This document shows positions 18,409 to 26,752 of a stretch of 38,362 nucleotides of DNA, in pieces. The notes beneath the pieces are model-generated. The model made no database searches, was not told the DNA's origin, and saw only the letters and a list, made by a program, of their open reading frames with translations. A program made the translations under genes and the position numbers. The DNA comes from Acinetobacter sp. UBA801. GTDB lineage: Bacteria > Pseudomonadota > Gammaproteobacteria > Pseudomonadales > Moraxellaceae. Each line of letters begins with the position of its first letter. The first letter of the stretch is position 1. Location of the stretch: contig DBIN01000009.1 in NCBI GenBank assembly GCA_002296655.1, positions 1-38,362 of the forward strand, written 5' to 3'.

Positions 18409-19206
18409 TTATTGGCTCGGATACTGCGGCAAACTTGGTAAATATTCAGGCTTGATCAATTGTGCTGTTGCGTAATAAGGCAACACCAATTCAGGCATAC
18501 CTTCTGCATAAGAGGCAAGCTCATACAACGGATAAACAAAGACCAAACCATTGGCACCATAATAAAAATTATCGCTCAGTTTAAACTTTTCACGGGAAAT
18601 ATCATGTTCATTTAGCCAATTATAATTATGGTTAAACAATTCTTCTGTCATTTTGGCTTCTGAATTTGGCAGCATAATATCTTGCAGCGCCAAACGCTTT
18701 TTCTGCTTTAAATCAAAAGTTACAAATTCTTGGTGATGAATACCGTGCGCTGCACCCGCAGGATAACTATAGCTTTGCAGACTAAACGTGGCTAAATTGG
18801 CGTGTTGCCCGATATATCGCACATAGCTAGAGCTCTGACTCTGCTGCATAGGATCAGTTTCTTCGACATTTGGCGTTTCATTTGATGCCGCAGTTTTGGA
18901 AAATGCAATAGGGTCTGCCTTTTGCAAACGCTGCATAAAATATTCATCAATCCACGCCACATTGGTTTTTACCGTCTGAATATCATAAGCAGTGCAGCCA
19001 TCTTCATCACAAATTTGCTGTTGTGGCAATTTAAGCGCCAGCACTTTAGCTTGAATCACGGGAAGATCAGCTGCAACAGCTGCAGGCGCAGTTTGCTCTG
19101 TTTTGGTTTTTGAAGCTGTGTCATTTTTAGGCTGACATGCCGTCAATATCAATACTGAACTTAAAGTGACAGCACCCCACAATACCTGTGATTTTAAATA
19201 TTGCAT
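18409..19206 (-). CDS. DUF3298/RsiV-like lipoprotein
   Basis: The 265-residue protein starts with a signal sequence ending in ILTAC, a lipobox with the lipidated Cys about 23 residues in, so it should be anchored in the envelope. A low-complexity Lys/Thr/Ala linker follows. The C-terminal half has the DUF3298 pattern: YSYPAGAAHGIHH (around residue 165), FDLKQKKRLALQDIMLP, and FVYPLYELASYAEGMPELVLPY. Related domains occur in RsiV (a lysozyme sensor) and in other periplasmic proteins, but no sigma factor is adjacent, so the role here is unknown. ATG 19206 is supported by GAGGGGA at about 8 nt. Confidence 0.85.
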   Translation of the reverse strand: MQYLKSQVLWGAVTLSSVLILTACQPKNDTASKTKTEQTAPAAVAADLPVIQAKVLALKLPQQQICDEDGCTAYDIQTVKTNVAWIDEYFMQRLQKADPIAFSKTAASNETPNVEETDPMQQSQSSSYVRYIGQHANLATFSLQSYSYPAGAAHGIHHQEFVTFDLKQKKRLALQDIMLPNSEAKMTEELFNHNYNWLNEHDISREKFKLSDNFYYGANGLVFVYPLYELASYAEGMPELVLPYYATAQLIKPEYLPSLPQYPSQ

Positions 19207-19660
19207 TAAATTCCCCTCTACCACGACTCATAAAATCCGATGATTTGAAATGCAAGCCTACACAAATCTTGCGATAAAATTGGTTCAATTAAATTAGTCA
19301 AGACTATAGATAACTCTTGCTGTTCAATCCTAGAGCAGTTGTGTAACGGAATAATCGGGGGATAAAATTATTTAAAATTTCTTCTCAGTTTTTTGCTTGA
19401 TTATTTTTATTTTTTCATTATAAATCAAAATATTGTAGGCATTTCACTAATGCATAATGATGATCTGTGATAACTCCGTCTATATCCTGCATACTACAAA
19501 ATGTGAATTATCCCAAGATTTATCCACAGAAATTGTGGATTTTTAGGGAAGCTATTCAAATAAATTTCTACTGTGCTGAAGTTAAAACCTTCTCCCTGCG
19601 GGAGAAGGCTCGGATGGGGATAGCAAATTATGCTAAAAAACAACGTACGGAATCATTCGA
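19207..19660. other. 454-nt intergenic region between lolA and the DUF3298 gene
   Basis: I find no gene here. The left part holds the DUF3298 promoter region and is very AT-rich around 19370-19440. The right part holds the lolA terminator hairpin (19588-19608). Short open frames such as 19467-19667 show no ribosome site or recognisable protein pattern. Confidence 0.6.
19580..19608 (-). terminator. lolA terminator / dispersed-palindrome-like hairpin
   Basis: CCTTCTCCC (19588-19596) pairs perfectly with GGGAGAAGG (19600-19608) around TGC. Read on the minus strand the stem is followed by TTTTAAC, so it can terminate lolA. The stem with its flank (CTCGGATGGGGAT) also looks like the CCTTCTCCC-type palindromes scattered in many Gram-negative genomes. 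Confidence 0.7.
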
Positions 19661-20359
19661 TTATTGATCAATAATATCGGTGCCTTTTGGTGGAGTAAAA
19701 TTAAAGGTCGATGCAGGAATTTTGGCATTAACTTTCACATTGTTAAAACGCACATGCGTGGTTTGACCCAATGAATCCTGCAAAATCATTAAAGTTGGCG
19801 CGTTACGTGCACCAAAACTAATAGTTAAACTCTGAAATACGCCATCATCACTTTTTGGGTATAAGGTGTAATAGGTTTTTGACTTATTCGGCTGGGTCAC
19901 ACGATACGACTGCATAATTTGATTGGTATTACCCGAAAGCAATAATGCAGGTGTATTCGCCACTTGATCATCTAAACTTTGACGTACCGCTTGCTGTAAG
20001 TCTGGGTCATAAATCCATACCGTTTTACCTGTGGTTACAATTGTCTGTTTGGCTGGACTGGTGGTTTCCCAGAAGAATTTGCCTGGACGTTCAACTTTCA
20101 TCACGCCTTTAAAATTCTGGTTCATGTGTTGAGCCGATAGACCACGGTTTGGCAAAGCCTTGCCATTGTTGCTGACTTTGGTAGTTTGCTCAAAATTAGC
20201 AGTGAAACTTTTAATACCGTTTAATTGTTTAACTAAATTTGCTGTCGCCTGTTGCTCCGATGCTGCCACTGGCGCAGCAAACACTGTGGTACTCATGATT
20301 GGTGCTAAAGTCGTTGCACCCAATGCCACAGCACACATGGTTTTACGAAGCATATTCAT
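19661..20359 (-). CDS. lolA: outer membrane lipoprotein carrier protein
   Basis: LolA takes lipoproteins released by LolCDE across the periplasm to LolB in the outer membrane. The 232-residue precursor has a signal peptide ending at about AFA-AP (residues 27-31). The beta-sheet core carries FTANFEQTT (about residue 54), FKGVMKVERPGKFFWET (about 84-100), and a WIYDPDLQQAVRQSL stretch, which together are typical of LolA. ATG 20359 is preceded by AAAGGTG. The gene stands alone on the minus strand, with a terminator downstream. It serves the lipoproteins in this window, such as AdeK and the DUF3298 protein, if these go to the outer membrane. Confidence 0.94.
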   Translation of the reverse strand: MNMLRKTMCAVALGATTLAPIMSTTVFAAPVAASEQQATANLVKQLNGIKSFTANFEQTTKVSNNGKALPNRGLSAQHMNQNFKGVMKVERPGKFFWETTSPAKQTIVTTGKTVWIYDPDLQQAVRQSLDDQVANTPALLLSGNTNQIMQSYRVTQPNKSKTYYTLYPKSDDGVFQSLTISFGARNAPTLMILQDSLGQTTHVRFNNVKVNAKIPASTFNFTPPKGTDIIDQ

Positions 20360-20546
20360 AGATTCACCTTTTTATATTTGCTTAGTCGCAATGTTTTGGA
20401 TGTCCCATCTTAAACCAATTTCTGGCGCTAATATGATAGAAAATAAGAAGTTTTGTATTGTTATTAATATAATATGTAGAAATTTATCCATCATGATGAA
20501 GATATAAAAAGCATCTACTTCTGAGTTATTTGCAATCTTATAGGCA

Positions 20547-20579
20547 TAAAAAAACCCACAATCACTTGTGGGTTTTTTC
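20547..20579 (-). terminator. terminator after rplU-rpmA
   Basis: AAAAAACCCACAA pairs with TTGTGGGTTTTTT over 20549-20578, with long A and T runs at the two ends. It terminates the ribosomal protein operon on the minus strand. Confidence 0.95.
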
Positions 20580-20588
20580 TATTGTTGC

Positions 20589-20843
20589 TTACGCTTCAAC
20601 AGATACGTAGCGACGGCCAAATTGACCTTTCACTTCGAATTTTACTACGCCGTCAGCAGTAGCAAATAAAGTATGGTCACGGCCCATACCTACGTTTGCA
20701 CCAGCGTGGAATTCTGTACCACGTTGACGAACGATGATGTTACCAGCAGTTACAGTTTGACCACCGTAAACTTTAACACCTAACATCTTAGGATTCGAAT
20801 CACGACCGTTCTTAGTCGATCCACCGGCTTTTTTAGTTGCCAT
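20589..20843 (-). CDS. rpmA: 50S ribosomal protein L27
   Basis: L27 reaches toward the peptidyl transferase centre and helps place tRNA. The 84-residue protein starts [19 protein letters not shown], with the flexible N-terminal tail, then LGVKVYGGQ, and shows [11 protein letters not shown] and [12 protein letters not shown]. The N terminus begins directly with the functional tail, without the extra cleaved leader seen in Firmicutes. It is 19 nt downstream of rplU in the same operon and is followed by a strong terminator. Confidence 0.98.
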   Translation of the reverse strand: MATKKAGGSTKNGRDSNPKMLGVKVYGGQTVTAGNIIVRQRGTEFHAGANVGMGRDHTLFATADGVVKFEVKGQFGRRYVSVEA

Positions 20844-20862
20844 GTCTATTTACTCCTAGTGA

Positions 20863-21174
20863 TTAGCCTGCAATACCAGTAATTTTCAACTCGGTAAACC
20901 ATTGACGGTGACCTTGTTGCTTACGGTAGTGTTTACGACGACGCATTTTAACAATACGGATTTTGTCGTGACGACCATGACCAACCACTTCTGCAGTTAC
21001 TTTAGCGCCAGCAACAACTGGAGCACCGATTTGAACGTTGTCACCGTTTACAACCATTAATACGTCATCAAACGTAATAGTTGCGCCAGTTTCAGCTTTC
21101 AATAATTCAACTTTAAGGGTTTCACCCTCAACAACACGGTGCTGTTTACCACCGCTTTGGATTACTGCGTACAT
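20863..21174 (-). CDS. rplU: 50S ribosomal protein L21
   Basis: L21 binds 23S rRNA in the large subunit. The 103-residue protein has the standard form, [14 protein letters not shown] at the start, an internal [21 protein letters not shown] segment, and the basic end [18 protein letters not shown] 21174 is supported by GGAG 8 nt upstream, although the frame is open further up. It is the first gene of rplU-rpmA, and ispB is divergent. This arrangement is conserved in gammaproteobacteria. Confidence 0.98.
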   Translation of the reverse strand: MYAVIQSGGKQHRVVEGETLKVELLKAETGATITFDDVLMVVNGDNVQIGAPVVAGAKVTAEVVGHGRHDKIRIVKMRRRKHYRKQQGHRQWFTELKITGIAG

Positions 21175-21265
21175 AATGTACTCCAAACATGCCCGTGTCG
21201 TCGTGCCGATAAAGGGATATATCGATCTTAAAACGAACGCCACTGGGGGTTATTCAAGGGCAAGG

Positions 21266-21294
21266 ATTTTAAGGGATATTCACACAAACAACAA
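21266..21294 (-). promoter_or_regulatory. sigma70 promoter for rplU-rpmA
   Basis: On the minus strand, TTGTTG (21294-21289) is followed after exactly 17 nt by TAAAAT (21271-21266). The predicted start near 21259 leaves a leader of about 85 nt before the rplU ATG, long enough for autogenous control, though I see no clear structure in it. Confidence 0.55.
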
Positions 21295-21644
21295 GCCATT
21301 TGCGGCAATTATTGCACAACAAGGTTGATTGTTTAATACACAGCCACGTAAATGACTTTTGCAGCCTTATCCATCTTCAATGGGTCAATCAATATAGCCA
21401 GATTGTGTTGGCGTAAACTGACATGCTTGTTAAAATCATGCCAAGTTGAGCAAACAACTGAATTTACCCACAAAGTTATTGACTTCCTTTTCCAGTAGAA
21501 TTAACAATTACAGCATTTGACAGTTGACTAACTATTGCATTCATTGCGGTATTTTCGCAGACTTAAGCAGTTCCCTTAGCTGTAAGATAAGTTACAACTG
21601 ATTCAAGTACGTTGTCATTCAATATTATTGAGGTTTCCCTTCAC
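21295..21644. other. ispB-side part of the divergent rplU/ispB region
   Basis: This part contains no gene that I can see. TTGACA at 21517-21522 and TTGACT at 21524-21529 are possible -35 boxes for ispB, but I could not find a well-spaced -10. The stretch before 21500 is AT-rich and without obvious structure. Confidence 0.4.
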
Positions 21645-22622
21645 ATGACCATCGACTTTAAGCAAGACATTCTCGCCCCTGTTGCTTCTGATTTTGCTGC
21701 GATGGATACTTTTATTAATGAAGGGATTACCTCTAAAGTCGCGTTAGTGATGGCGGTCAGCAAGCATGTGGTTGAAGCTGGCGGTAAGCGGATGCGTCCA
21801 ATTATGTGCCTACTTGCGGCCAAAGCTTGTGGCGCAGAAGATTTAGAACGTCAACGTAAACTCGCTGCGATTATTGAAATGCTGCATACAGCAACTTTGG
21901 TACATGATGATGTGGTGGATGAGTCTGGCTTACGTCGTGGTCGTCCTACTGCCAACGCCACTTGGAATAACCAGACTGCAGTTTTAGTGGGTGACTTCTT
22001 AATTTCCCGCGCCTTTGACTTATTGGTCGATTTAAACGATTTGGTGTTGCTGAAAGACTTTTCTACGGGCACTTGTCAAATTGCCGAAGGTGAAGTTTTA
22101 CAATTACAGGCACAGCATCAACCTGATACCACAGAACAAATTTATTTAGACATTATTCACGGAAAAACTTCACGTTTATTTGAACTGGCAACCGAAGGTG
22201 CTGCAATTTTAACTGGTACACCGCAATACCGTGAGCCTTTGCGTTTATTTGCAGGACACTTTGGTAATGCCTTCCAAATTATTGATGATATTTTAGATTA
22301 CACCTCAGATGCTGAAACATTAGGTAAAAATATTGGCGATGATTTAATGGAAGGCAAACCGACTTTGCCTTTAATCTCTGCTTTACAAAATACAACAGGC
22401 GAACAACATCAAATTATTCGTCGCAGTATTGCCACAGGTGGTACTTCAGACCTCGATCAGGTCATTGCGATTGTGCAGTCCTCTGGCGCTCTCGATTATT
22501 GCCGCCAACGTGCCACAGAAGAAACTGAAGCCGCAATTACCGCTTTAGAAGCATTGCCAGATTCAGAGTCTCGTCAGGCCTTAAAGAATTTAGCCTTATT
22601 GGCTTTACATCGCATTCAATAG
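21645..22622 (+). CDS. ispB: octaprenyl diphosphate synthase (polyprenyl synthetase)
   Basis: IspB extends farnesyl diphosphate with IPP to the long polyprenyl tail of ubiquinone. In Acinetobacter the quinone is usually Q-9, so the product may be nonaprenyl rather than octaprenyl diphosphate. The 325-residue protein has the two Asp-rich motifs: DDVVD (residues 88-92) after LVHDD, and DDILD at about 214-218 (IIDDILDYT). GGKRMRP near residue 47 and LRRGRPTAN near residue 96 are also present. ATG 21645 gives the family N terminus. The next gene begins 12 nt after its stop, so the two are likely cotranscribed. Confidence 0.95.
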   Translation: MTIDFKQDILAPVASDFAAMDTFINEGITSKVALVMAVSKHVVEAGGKRMRPIMCLLAAKACGAEDLERQRKLAAIIEMLHTATLVHDDVVDESGLRRGRPTANATWNNQTAVLVGDFLISRAFDLLVDLNDLVLLKDFSTGTCQIAEGEVLQLQAQHQPDTTEQIYLDIIHGKTSRLFELATEGAAILTGTPQYREPLRLFAGHFGNAFQIIDDILDYTSDAETLGKNIGDDLMEGKPTLPLISALQNTTGEQHQIIRRSIATGGTSDLDQVIAIVQSSGALDYCRQRATEETEAAITALEALPDSESRQALKNLALLALHRIQ

Positions 22623-22634
22623 TTTAAGCAGCTT

Positions 22635-24695
22635 ATGCATATAAAATTCAACGATTTATTTAGAAAAATGCAAGAACAGCTGGATACACCGAAAGCTGTT
22701 TTGGATGAAAATCTGCTGATTGAACTGGTCAATCGTATCCGTCCAAGTGACACTCAAGATTTAGAAGAAACCCATCAAAAGTTTCAGGCTTTTTTACAAG
22801 CCCTTCTGCTGACGCCTGATGCCAGCTCAACCTTGCAACATTTTGTTTTACGTCTAATCAATCAATACAAACAGACCAGTTTATATGCCGACACAGGTAT
22901 TTTATCGCTCGATGGCTTTTGGAATCAGTTGTTTCAGCGTTTAGGCGCACATTTTTTACCACTGATTCATGATGAAAGCCAACTGCAAGATTTAGTCCGT
23001 CGGGTTTTTCCACTGCGTAGTGACAAATACTGGCTCGACAATATTGAAGATGCCGAATGGCAGCAATTATTTACTTTACTGAATCGCGGAAATGATGGAC
23101 AAACGCAAAAACGACGGATTCGCAGTGAAATTATTAAAGCCCTGACAGTATTGTCGTATCGGGTCAGTGGGATTGGTTTATATCCTGAATTTATTAATGC
23201 CTACCCTGAACTGAGTGAGTATGATTCACCTTTTTTGGCACAAAACCGTGAAATCAACGAGTTTATTCAGCTTTATAAAATTGCCGATCAGCAACACGAT
23301 CAAATCAGTGCCATTCAACCACCCGATGCCTCTCAAGCTTTAGTGATGATTGACCAATGTCATGATGTCAGCAGTAAAATTCGTCGTGCCACTAAACGAA
23401 CTGGCGTCAGTATCAGCCTGACCTATTTATTGTCTTTACTGGAACAATGTTTAGAGCGGATTGAACTGTTGCTAAATTTAATCGTGGCGCAAGACAAAGT
23501 TGCTTATGTTTCGGCAGGACAATTACTAGTAGATGTAACTTCGGCGTTGTATAGCGAACGCAGTGTACGCTCATTGCTTGCAGAAAATAGTGAGTTAATT
23601 GCCTTACAAGTCACTGAAAATGCTAGCAAAACGGGTGAGCATTATGTAAGTACAGATAAAGACGGCTTTTGGAGCATGTATAAAGCTGCAGCAGGTGCAG
23701 GTGTTTTAATCGCCATGATGGCGACTTTAAAAACCCTCGCCTCGCGTTTAGTCCTTGCCCCGATGATGCAGGCTATCATCAACAGCATGATTTATTCATT
23801 TGGTTTTATGCTAATTCATGTCTTGCACTTTACCGTTGCCACTAAACAACCCGCGATGACTGCAGCAGCACTAGCCTCGACGGTTCAACACCGCAAAGGC
23901 TCTAAGATGGCGCAAATAGCCGAACTTGCTGCCTTAATTATTAATATTATCCGTACGCAATTCGTCGCCATTTTGGGCAATATTTCGATTGCGATTCCAG
24001 TTGCAGCCTTAATTGCGTTTAGTTGGGATGCGATGTTGCATGAACCGTTGATGTCACACGCCAAAGCATCCCATTTGCTGCACGACTTGAATCCGTTTAC
24101 GTCACTTGCCATTCCGCATGCCGCCATTGCCGGGGTATTTTTATTTCTGTCTGGTTTGATTGCAGGTTATTTCGATAACATGGCGGTGTATCGAAAAGTC
24201 GGGCCACGCCTAAAAGCCCATCTGCATTTAAAAAAGCTACTCGGACAAGAACGTCTCAATATATTTGCCACTTATATAGAACGAAACTTAGGGGCTTTGG
24301 CAGGTAATTTCCTGTTCGGGATTATGCTCGGGAGTACCGCAACACTGGGATATATTTTGGGTTTACCTATTGATATTCGCCACATTGCCTTCGCTTCGGC
24401 CAACTTTATTCAGGGTTTAATGAATATTAATGGCTCACCTGAAATTGGCCTGATTATTGTATCATTTTTAGGCGTGCTGCTGATTGGTTTAACCAACTTA
24501 TTTGTCAGTTTTACTTTAACCATTATTGTGGCTTTGCGTGCACGTCGGGTACGCTTTGAACAGTGGAAACCTCTGGCAAAACTGGTGCTGACTCACTTTT
24601 TAACCCGTCCGAGTGACTTTTTTTGGCCCCCGAAACAACCCCTTACTGTAGATGATGATTCATCTTCAAATACTGATCGGAATGATAAAATTTAG
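22635..24695 (+). CDS. 'Gcr'/SpecificRecomb family large membrane protein
   Basis: The 686-residue protein matches the family usually annotated 'site-specific recombinase Gcr' (PF10136 as I remember it). What I see does not look like a recombinase. The first 340 residues are helical and soluble. The second half has about six hydrophobic segments, for example AAAGAGVLIAMMATLKTLA, GNISIAIPVAALIAFSW, AIAGVFLFLSGLIAGYF and FGIMLGSTATLGYILG. No serine- or tyrosine-recombinase catalytic motif stands out. It therefore looks like a polytopic inner-membrane protein with a cytosolic N-terminal domain. It lies 12 nt after ispB and ends 66 nt before the PAP2 promoter. The name is traditional; the function is unknown. 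Confidence 0.8.
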   Translation: MHIKFNDLFRKMQEQLDTPKAVLDENLLIELVNRIRPSDTQDLEETHQKFQAFLQALLLTPDASSTLQHFVLRLINQYKQTSLYADTGILSLDGFWNQLFQRLGAHFLPLIHDESQLQDLVRRVFPLRSDKYWLDNIEDAEWQQLFTLLNRGNDGQTQKRRIRSEIIKALTVLSYRVSGIGLYPEFINAYPELSEYDSPFLAQNREINEFIQLYKIADQQHDQISAIQPPDASQALVMIDQCHDVSSKIRRATKRTGVSISLTYLLSLLEQCLERIELLLNLIVAQDKVAYVSAGQLLVDVTSALYSERSVRSLLAENSELIALQVTENASKTGEHYVSTDKDGFWSMYKAAAGAGVLIAMMATLKTLASRLVLAPMMQAIINSMIYSFGFMLIHVLHFTVATKQPAMTAAALASTVQHRKGSKMAQIAELAALIINIIRTQFVAILGNISIAIPVAALIAFSWDAMLHEPLMSHAKASHLLHDLNPFTSLAIPHAAIAGVFLFLSGLIAGYFDNMAVYRKVGPRLKAHLHLKKLLGQERLNIFATYIERNLGALAGNFLFGIMLGSTATLGYILGLPIDIRHIAFASANFIQGLMNINGSPEIGLIIVSFLGVLLIGLTNLFVSFTLTIIVALRARRVRFEQWKPLAKLVLTHFLTRPSDFFWPPKQPLTVDDDSSSNTDRNDKI

Positions 24696-24754
24696 TGCAC
24701 ATTTACGCTGCACACCAAGTAACAAAAAAAGAAATTCTTCTCATTTACATTGGC

Positions 24755-24785
24755 TTGAAATAAAGTGTACTGACTAGTACACTTT
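24755..24785 (+). promoter_or_regulatory. PAP2-adeIJK promoter overlapped by a palindromic operator
   Basis: TTGAAA (24755-24760) and TACACT (24778-24783) are 17 nt apart, a good sigma70 promoter. AAAGTGTACT (24762-24771) and AGTACACTTT (24776-24785) form a perfect 10-bp inverted repeat with spacer GACT. The repeat covers the spacer and -10 box, where a repressor would block polymerase. A TetR-type dimer such as AdeN, the known adeIJK repressor in A. baumannii, is the natural candidate; its consensus was not checked. Confidence 0.75.
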
Positions 24786-24837
24786 GTTCCATTCATCAAC
24801 CGTGCGCGTATCGGTTAAACTTACAGGGATTTTCAGC

Positions 24838-25455
24838 ATGCCTAAAATACTGCTTTATCTCGGTGGTTTACTATTTACAATCAGTGTTTTAGTGCTAAAT
24901 ATTCCAAGTTGGCAACAGGTTGATTTTGCCATTGTGGAGTTTGTAAGTACTCAACGCACCGCACATTTGAATCTATTGGCAATCACACTTTCTGTATTAG
25001 GTGGCTTGCCATTTGTATTATTTTTAACATGCCTATGCTGTTTCTATTTGGCATGGTATAAAAAATACGCAAAAATTGTTTTTATCAGTGTAGGACTGGT
25101 CGTAAGTATTGCGCTGTCGTGGCTGCTCAAATACCTATTCGCGCGACCCCGCCCGCCTGAAGCATTGCATTTGGTGGAAACTTTTGGCGATTCATTTCCT
25201 AGTGGCCATAGTTTTTATGCTGCAACTTTAGGTTGTTTGGTGATTTACCTGAGTTTGCAACATCCAGCACATAAAATTTTATCTGTGTGTGCATGGTTGT
25301 GGATGTTGCTGATGGGCATTTCCCGTGTGTATTTGGGAGTGCACTATCCTTCAGATGTCCTCTCCGGTTGGAGCATAAGTTTTATTTGGATCACATTATG
25401 GTATCTGTTTTGCGCTCATTATCTGCAAGACAAACCAATACATAAGTTTAGATAA
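24838..25455 (+). CDS. PAP2 family membrane phosphatase (PgpB/UppP-like)
   Basis: The protein has 205 residues with about six hydrophobic segments. It carries the three PAP2 motifs: K-x6-RP at Lys98 to Pro106 (KYLFARPRP), PSGH at 121-124, and SR-x5-H-x3-D at Ser162/Arg163, His169 and Asp173. These are the catalytic residues, so it should be an active lipid phosphatase, with phosphatidic acid, phosphatidylglycerol phosphate or undecaprenyl pyrophosphate as possible substrates. I chose ATG 24838 because AGGGA precedes it and because the promoter ends at about 24790, which rules out the longer frame from 24784. It is the first gene before adeIJK, 21 nt upstream of adeI with no terminator. Confidence 0.93.
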   Translation: MPKILLYLGGLLFTISVLVLNIPSWQQVDFAIVEFVSTQRTAHLNLLAITLSVLGGLPFVLFLTCLCCFYLAWYKKYAKIVFISVGLVVSIALSWLLKYLFARPRPPEALHLVETFGDSFPSGHSFYAATLGCLVIYLSLQHPAHKILSVCAWLWMLLMGISRVYLGVHYPSDVLSGWSISFIWITLWYLFCAHYLQDKPIHKFR

Positions 25456-25476
25456 AAATCTAATAGAGGTGAAAGA

Positions 25477-26739
25477 ATGATGTCTGCAAAGCTTTGGGCT
25501 CCCGCCCTGACTGCTTGCGCATTAGCCACAAGTTTAGCGCTTGTGGGTTGTAGCAAAGATCCAAAAGATGCGCAGCAAGCAGGTGCAGCTCAGCAAATGC
25601 CACCGACTGAGGTTGGTGTACTAGTGGCACAGCCACAAAGCGTGGAACAGTCTGTAGAACTGTCAGGACGTACCACAGCCTTTGAAATTTCAGAAGTTCG
25701 CCCACAAACGAGTGGTGTGGTTCTGAAACGCTTATTTACCGAAGGCAGCTACGTACGTGAAGGTCAGGCACTTTATGAAATTGACTCGCGCACCAACCGT
25801 GCCAGTTTAGACAGTAGCCGTGCAGCACTCACCCGTCAACAAGCACAACTGAATGTGTTGCGGGTTAAAGAAGGTCGTTACCGCCAACTGGTGGGTAGCA
25901 ATGCCATTTCTAAACAAGAATATGATGACATTGTGGCACAGGTCAAACTTGCCGAAGCCGATGTTGCTGCGACTCAAGCAGAAGTACGAAATGCCGAAAT
26001 TAACTTAGGTTATTCGACTGTACGCGCACCAATTTCAGGGCAAACTAACCGCTCTACGGTAACTGCAGGTGCACTGGTTACGGCGAATCAAGCGGAACCC
26101 TTAGTGACTATTCAGCGCTTAGACCCAATTTATGTAGACATCAATCAGTCTAGCGCAGAATTACTACGCTTACGTCAGCAATTGAGTCAGGGCAGTTTAA
26201 ACAGCAGCAACAACACCAAAGTGAAGTTAAAACTTGAAGATGGCAGCTACTACCCTGTTGAAGGTCGTTTGGCTTTTTCTGATGCCAGCGTGAACCCAGA
26301 AACAGGAACGGTGACTTTACGTGCCGTGTTCCCTAATTCAAATCACTTATTGTTGCCTGGTATGTTTGCCACTGCGCAAATTGTGCAAGGTGTGATTCCT
26401 AACGCGATCTTGATTCCACAAGCTGCGATTAGCCGCACCCCAACAGGTCAGGCAATGGCGATGATTGTGAATGCTAAAGGTATCGTTGAACAGCGTCCTG
26501 TGACCACTGTCGGTACGCAAGGCAGCAACTGGATTGTGACTGAAGGTCTGCAAACTGGCGATAAAGTGATCGTAGAAGGTGTTGCTAAAGTAAAACCTGA
26601 TCAGCAAGTGGTTGCTAAGCCATATCAACCGCAAGGCGCTGCTCCGCAAGCCGCACCTGCCGCACCAGCAAAATCGGGTGATGCCAAACCAGCCTCAGAA
26701 GCCCAAGCCACTGAACCAAAAACTACTTCAAATGCATAA
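25477..26739 (+). CDS. adeI: RND efflux periplasmic adaptor AdeI
   Basis: AdeI links the RND pump AdeJ to the outer-membrane channel AdeK. The 420-residue protein has a signal peptide with lipobox LVGC (Cys25), so it is lipid-anchored in the inner membrane. The lipoyl/beta-barrel/hairpin order of membrane fusion proteins is seen: VRPQTSGVVLKRLFTEGSYV, the hairpin helices with NAISKQEYDDIVAQVKLAEA, and RAPISGQTNRSTVTAG. The C-terminal tail is a Pro/Ala/Gln-rich linker. It is very similar to A. baumannii AdeI as I remember it. GAGGTG lies before ATG 25477, 21 nt after PAP2, and adeJ begins 13 nt downstream. Confidence 0.96.
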   Translation: MMSAKLWAPALTACALATSLALVGCSKDPKDAQQAGAAQQMPPTEVGVLVAQPQSVEQSVELSGRTTAFEISEVRPQTSGVVLKRLFTEGSYVREGQALYEIDSRTNRASLDSSRAALTRQQAQLNVLRVKEGRYRQLVGSNAISKQEYDDIVAQVKLAEADVAATQAEVRNAEINLGYSTVRAPISGQTNRSTVTAGALVTANQAEPLVTIQRLDPIYVDINQSSAELLRLRQQLSQGSLNSSNNTKVKLKLEDGSYYPVEGRLAFSDASVNPETGTVTLRAVFPNSNHLLLPGMFATAQIVQGVIPNAILIPQAAISRTPTGQAMAMIVNAKGIVEQRPVTTVGTQGSNWIVTEGLQTGDKVIVEGVAKVKPDQQVVAKPYQPQGAAPQAAPAAPAKSGDAKPASEAQATEPKTTSNA

Positions 26740-26752
26740 GGAGTAGACGTCA

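Noticed and set aside
19467..19667. 66-residue open frame in the lolA-DUF3298 gap
   Set aside because: It has no ribosome site, includes the terminator hairpin, overlaps the lolA end and shows no protein pattern.
22635..24695. DNA recombinase function for the Gcr-family protein
   Set aside because: No catalytic recombinase motif is visible and the second half is membrane-spanning, so the family name is kept only as a label.
24784..24837. Longer start for the PAP2 protein
   Set aside because: It would begin inside the promoter/operator; ATG 24838 has AGGGA upstream and fits the family.
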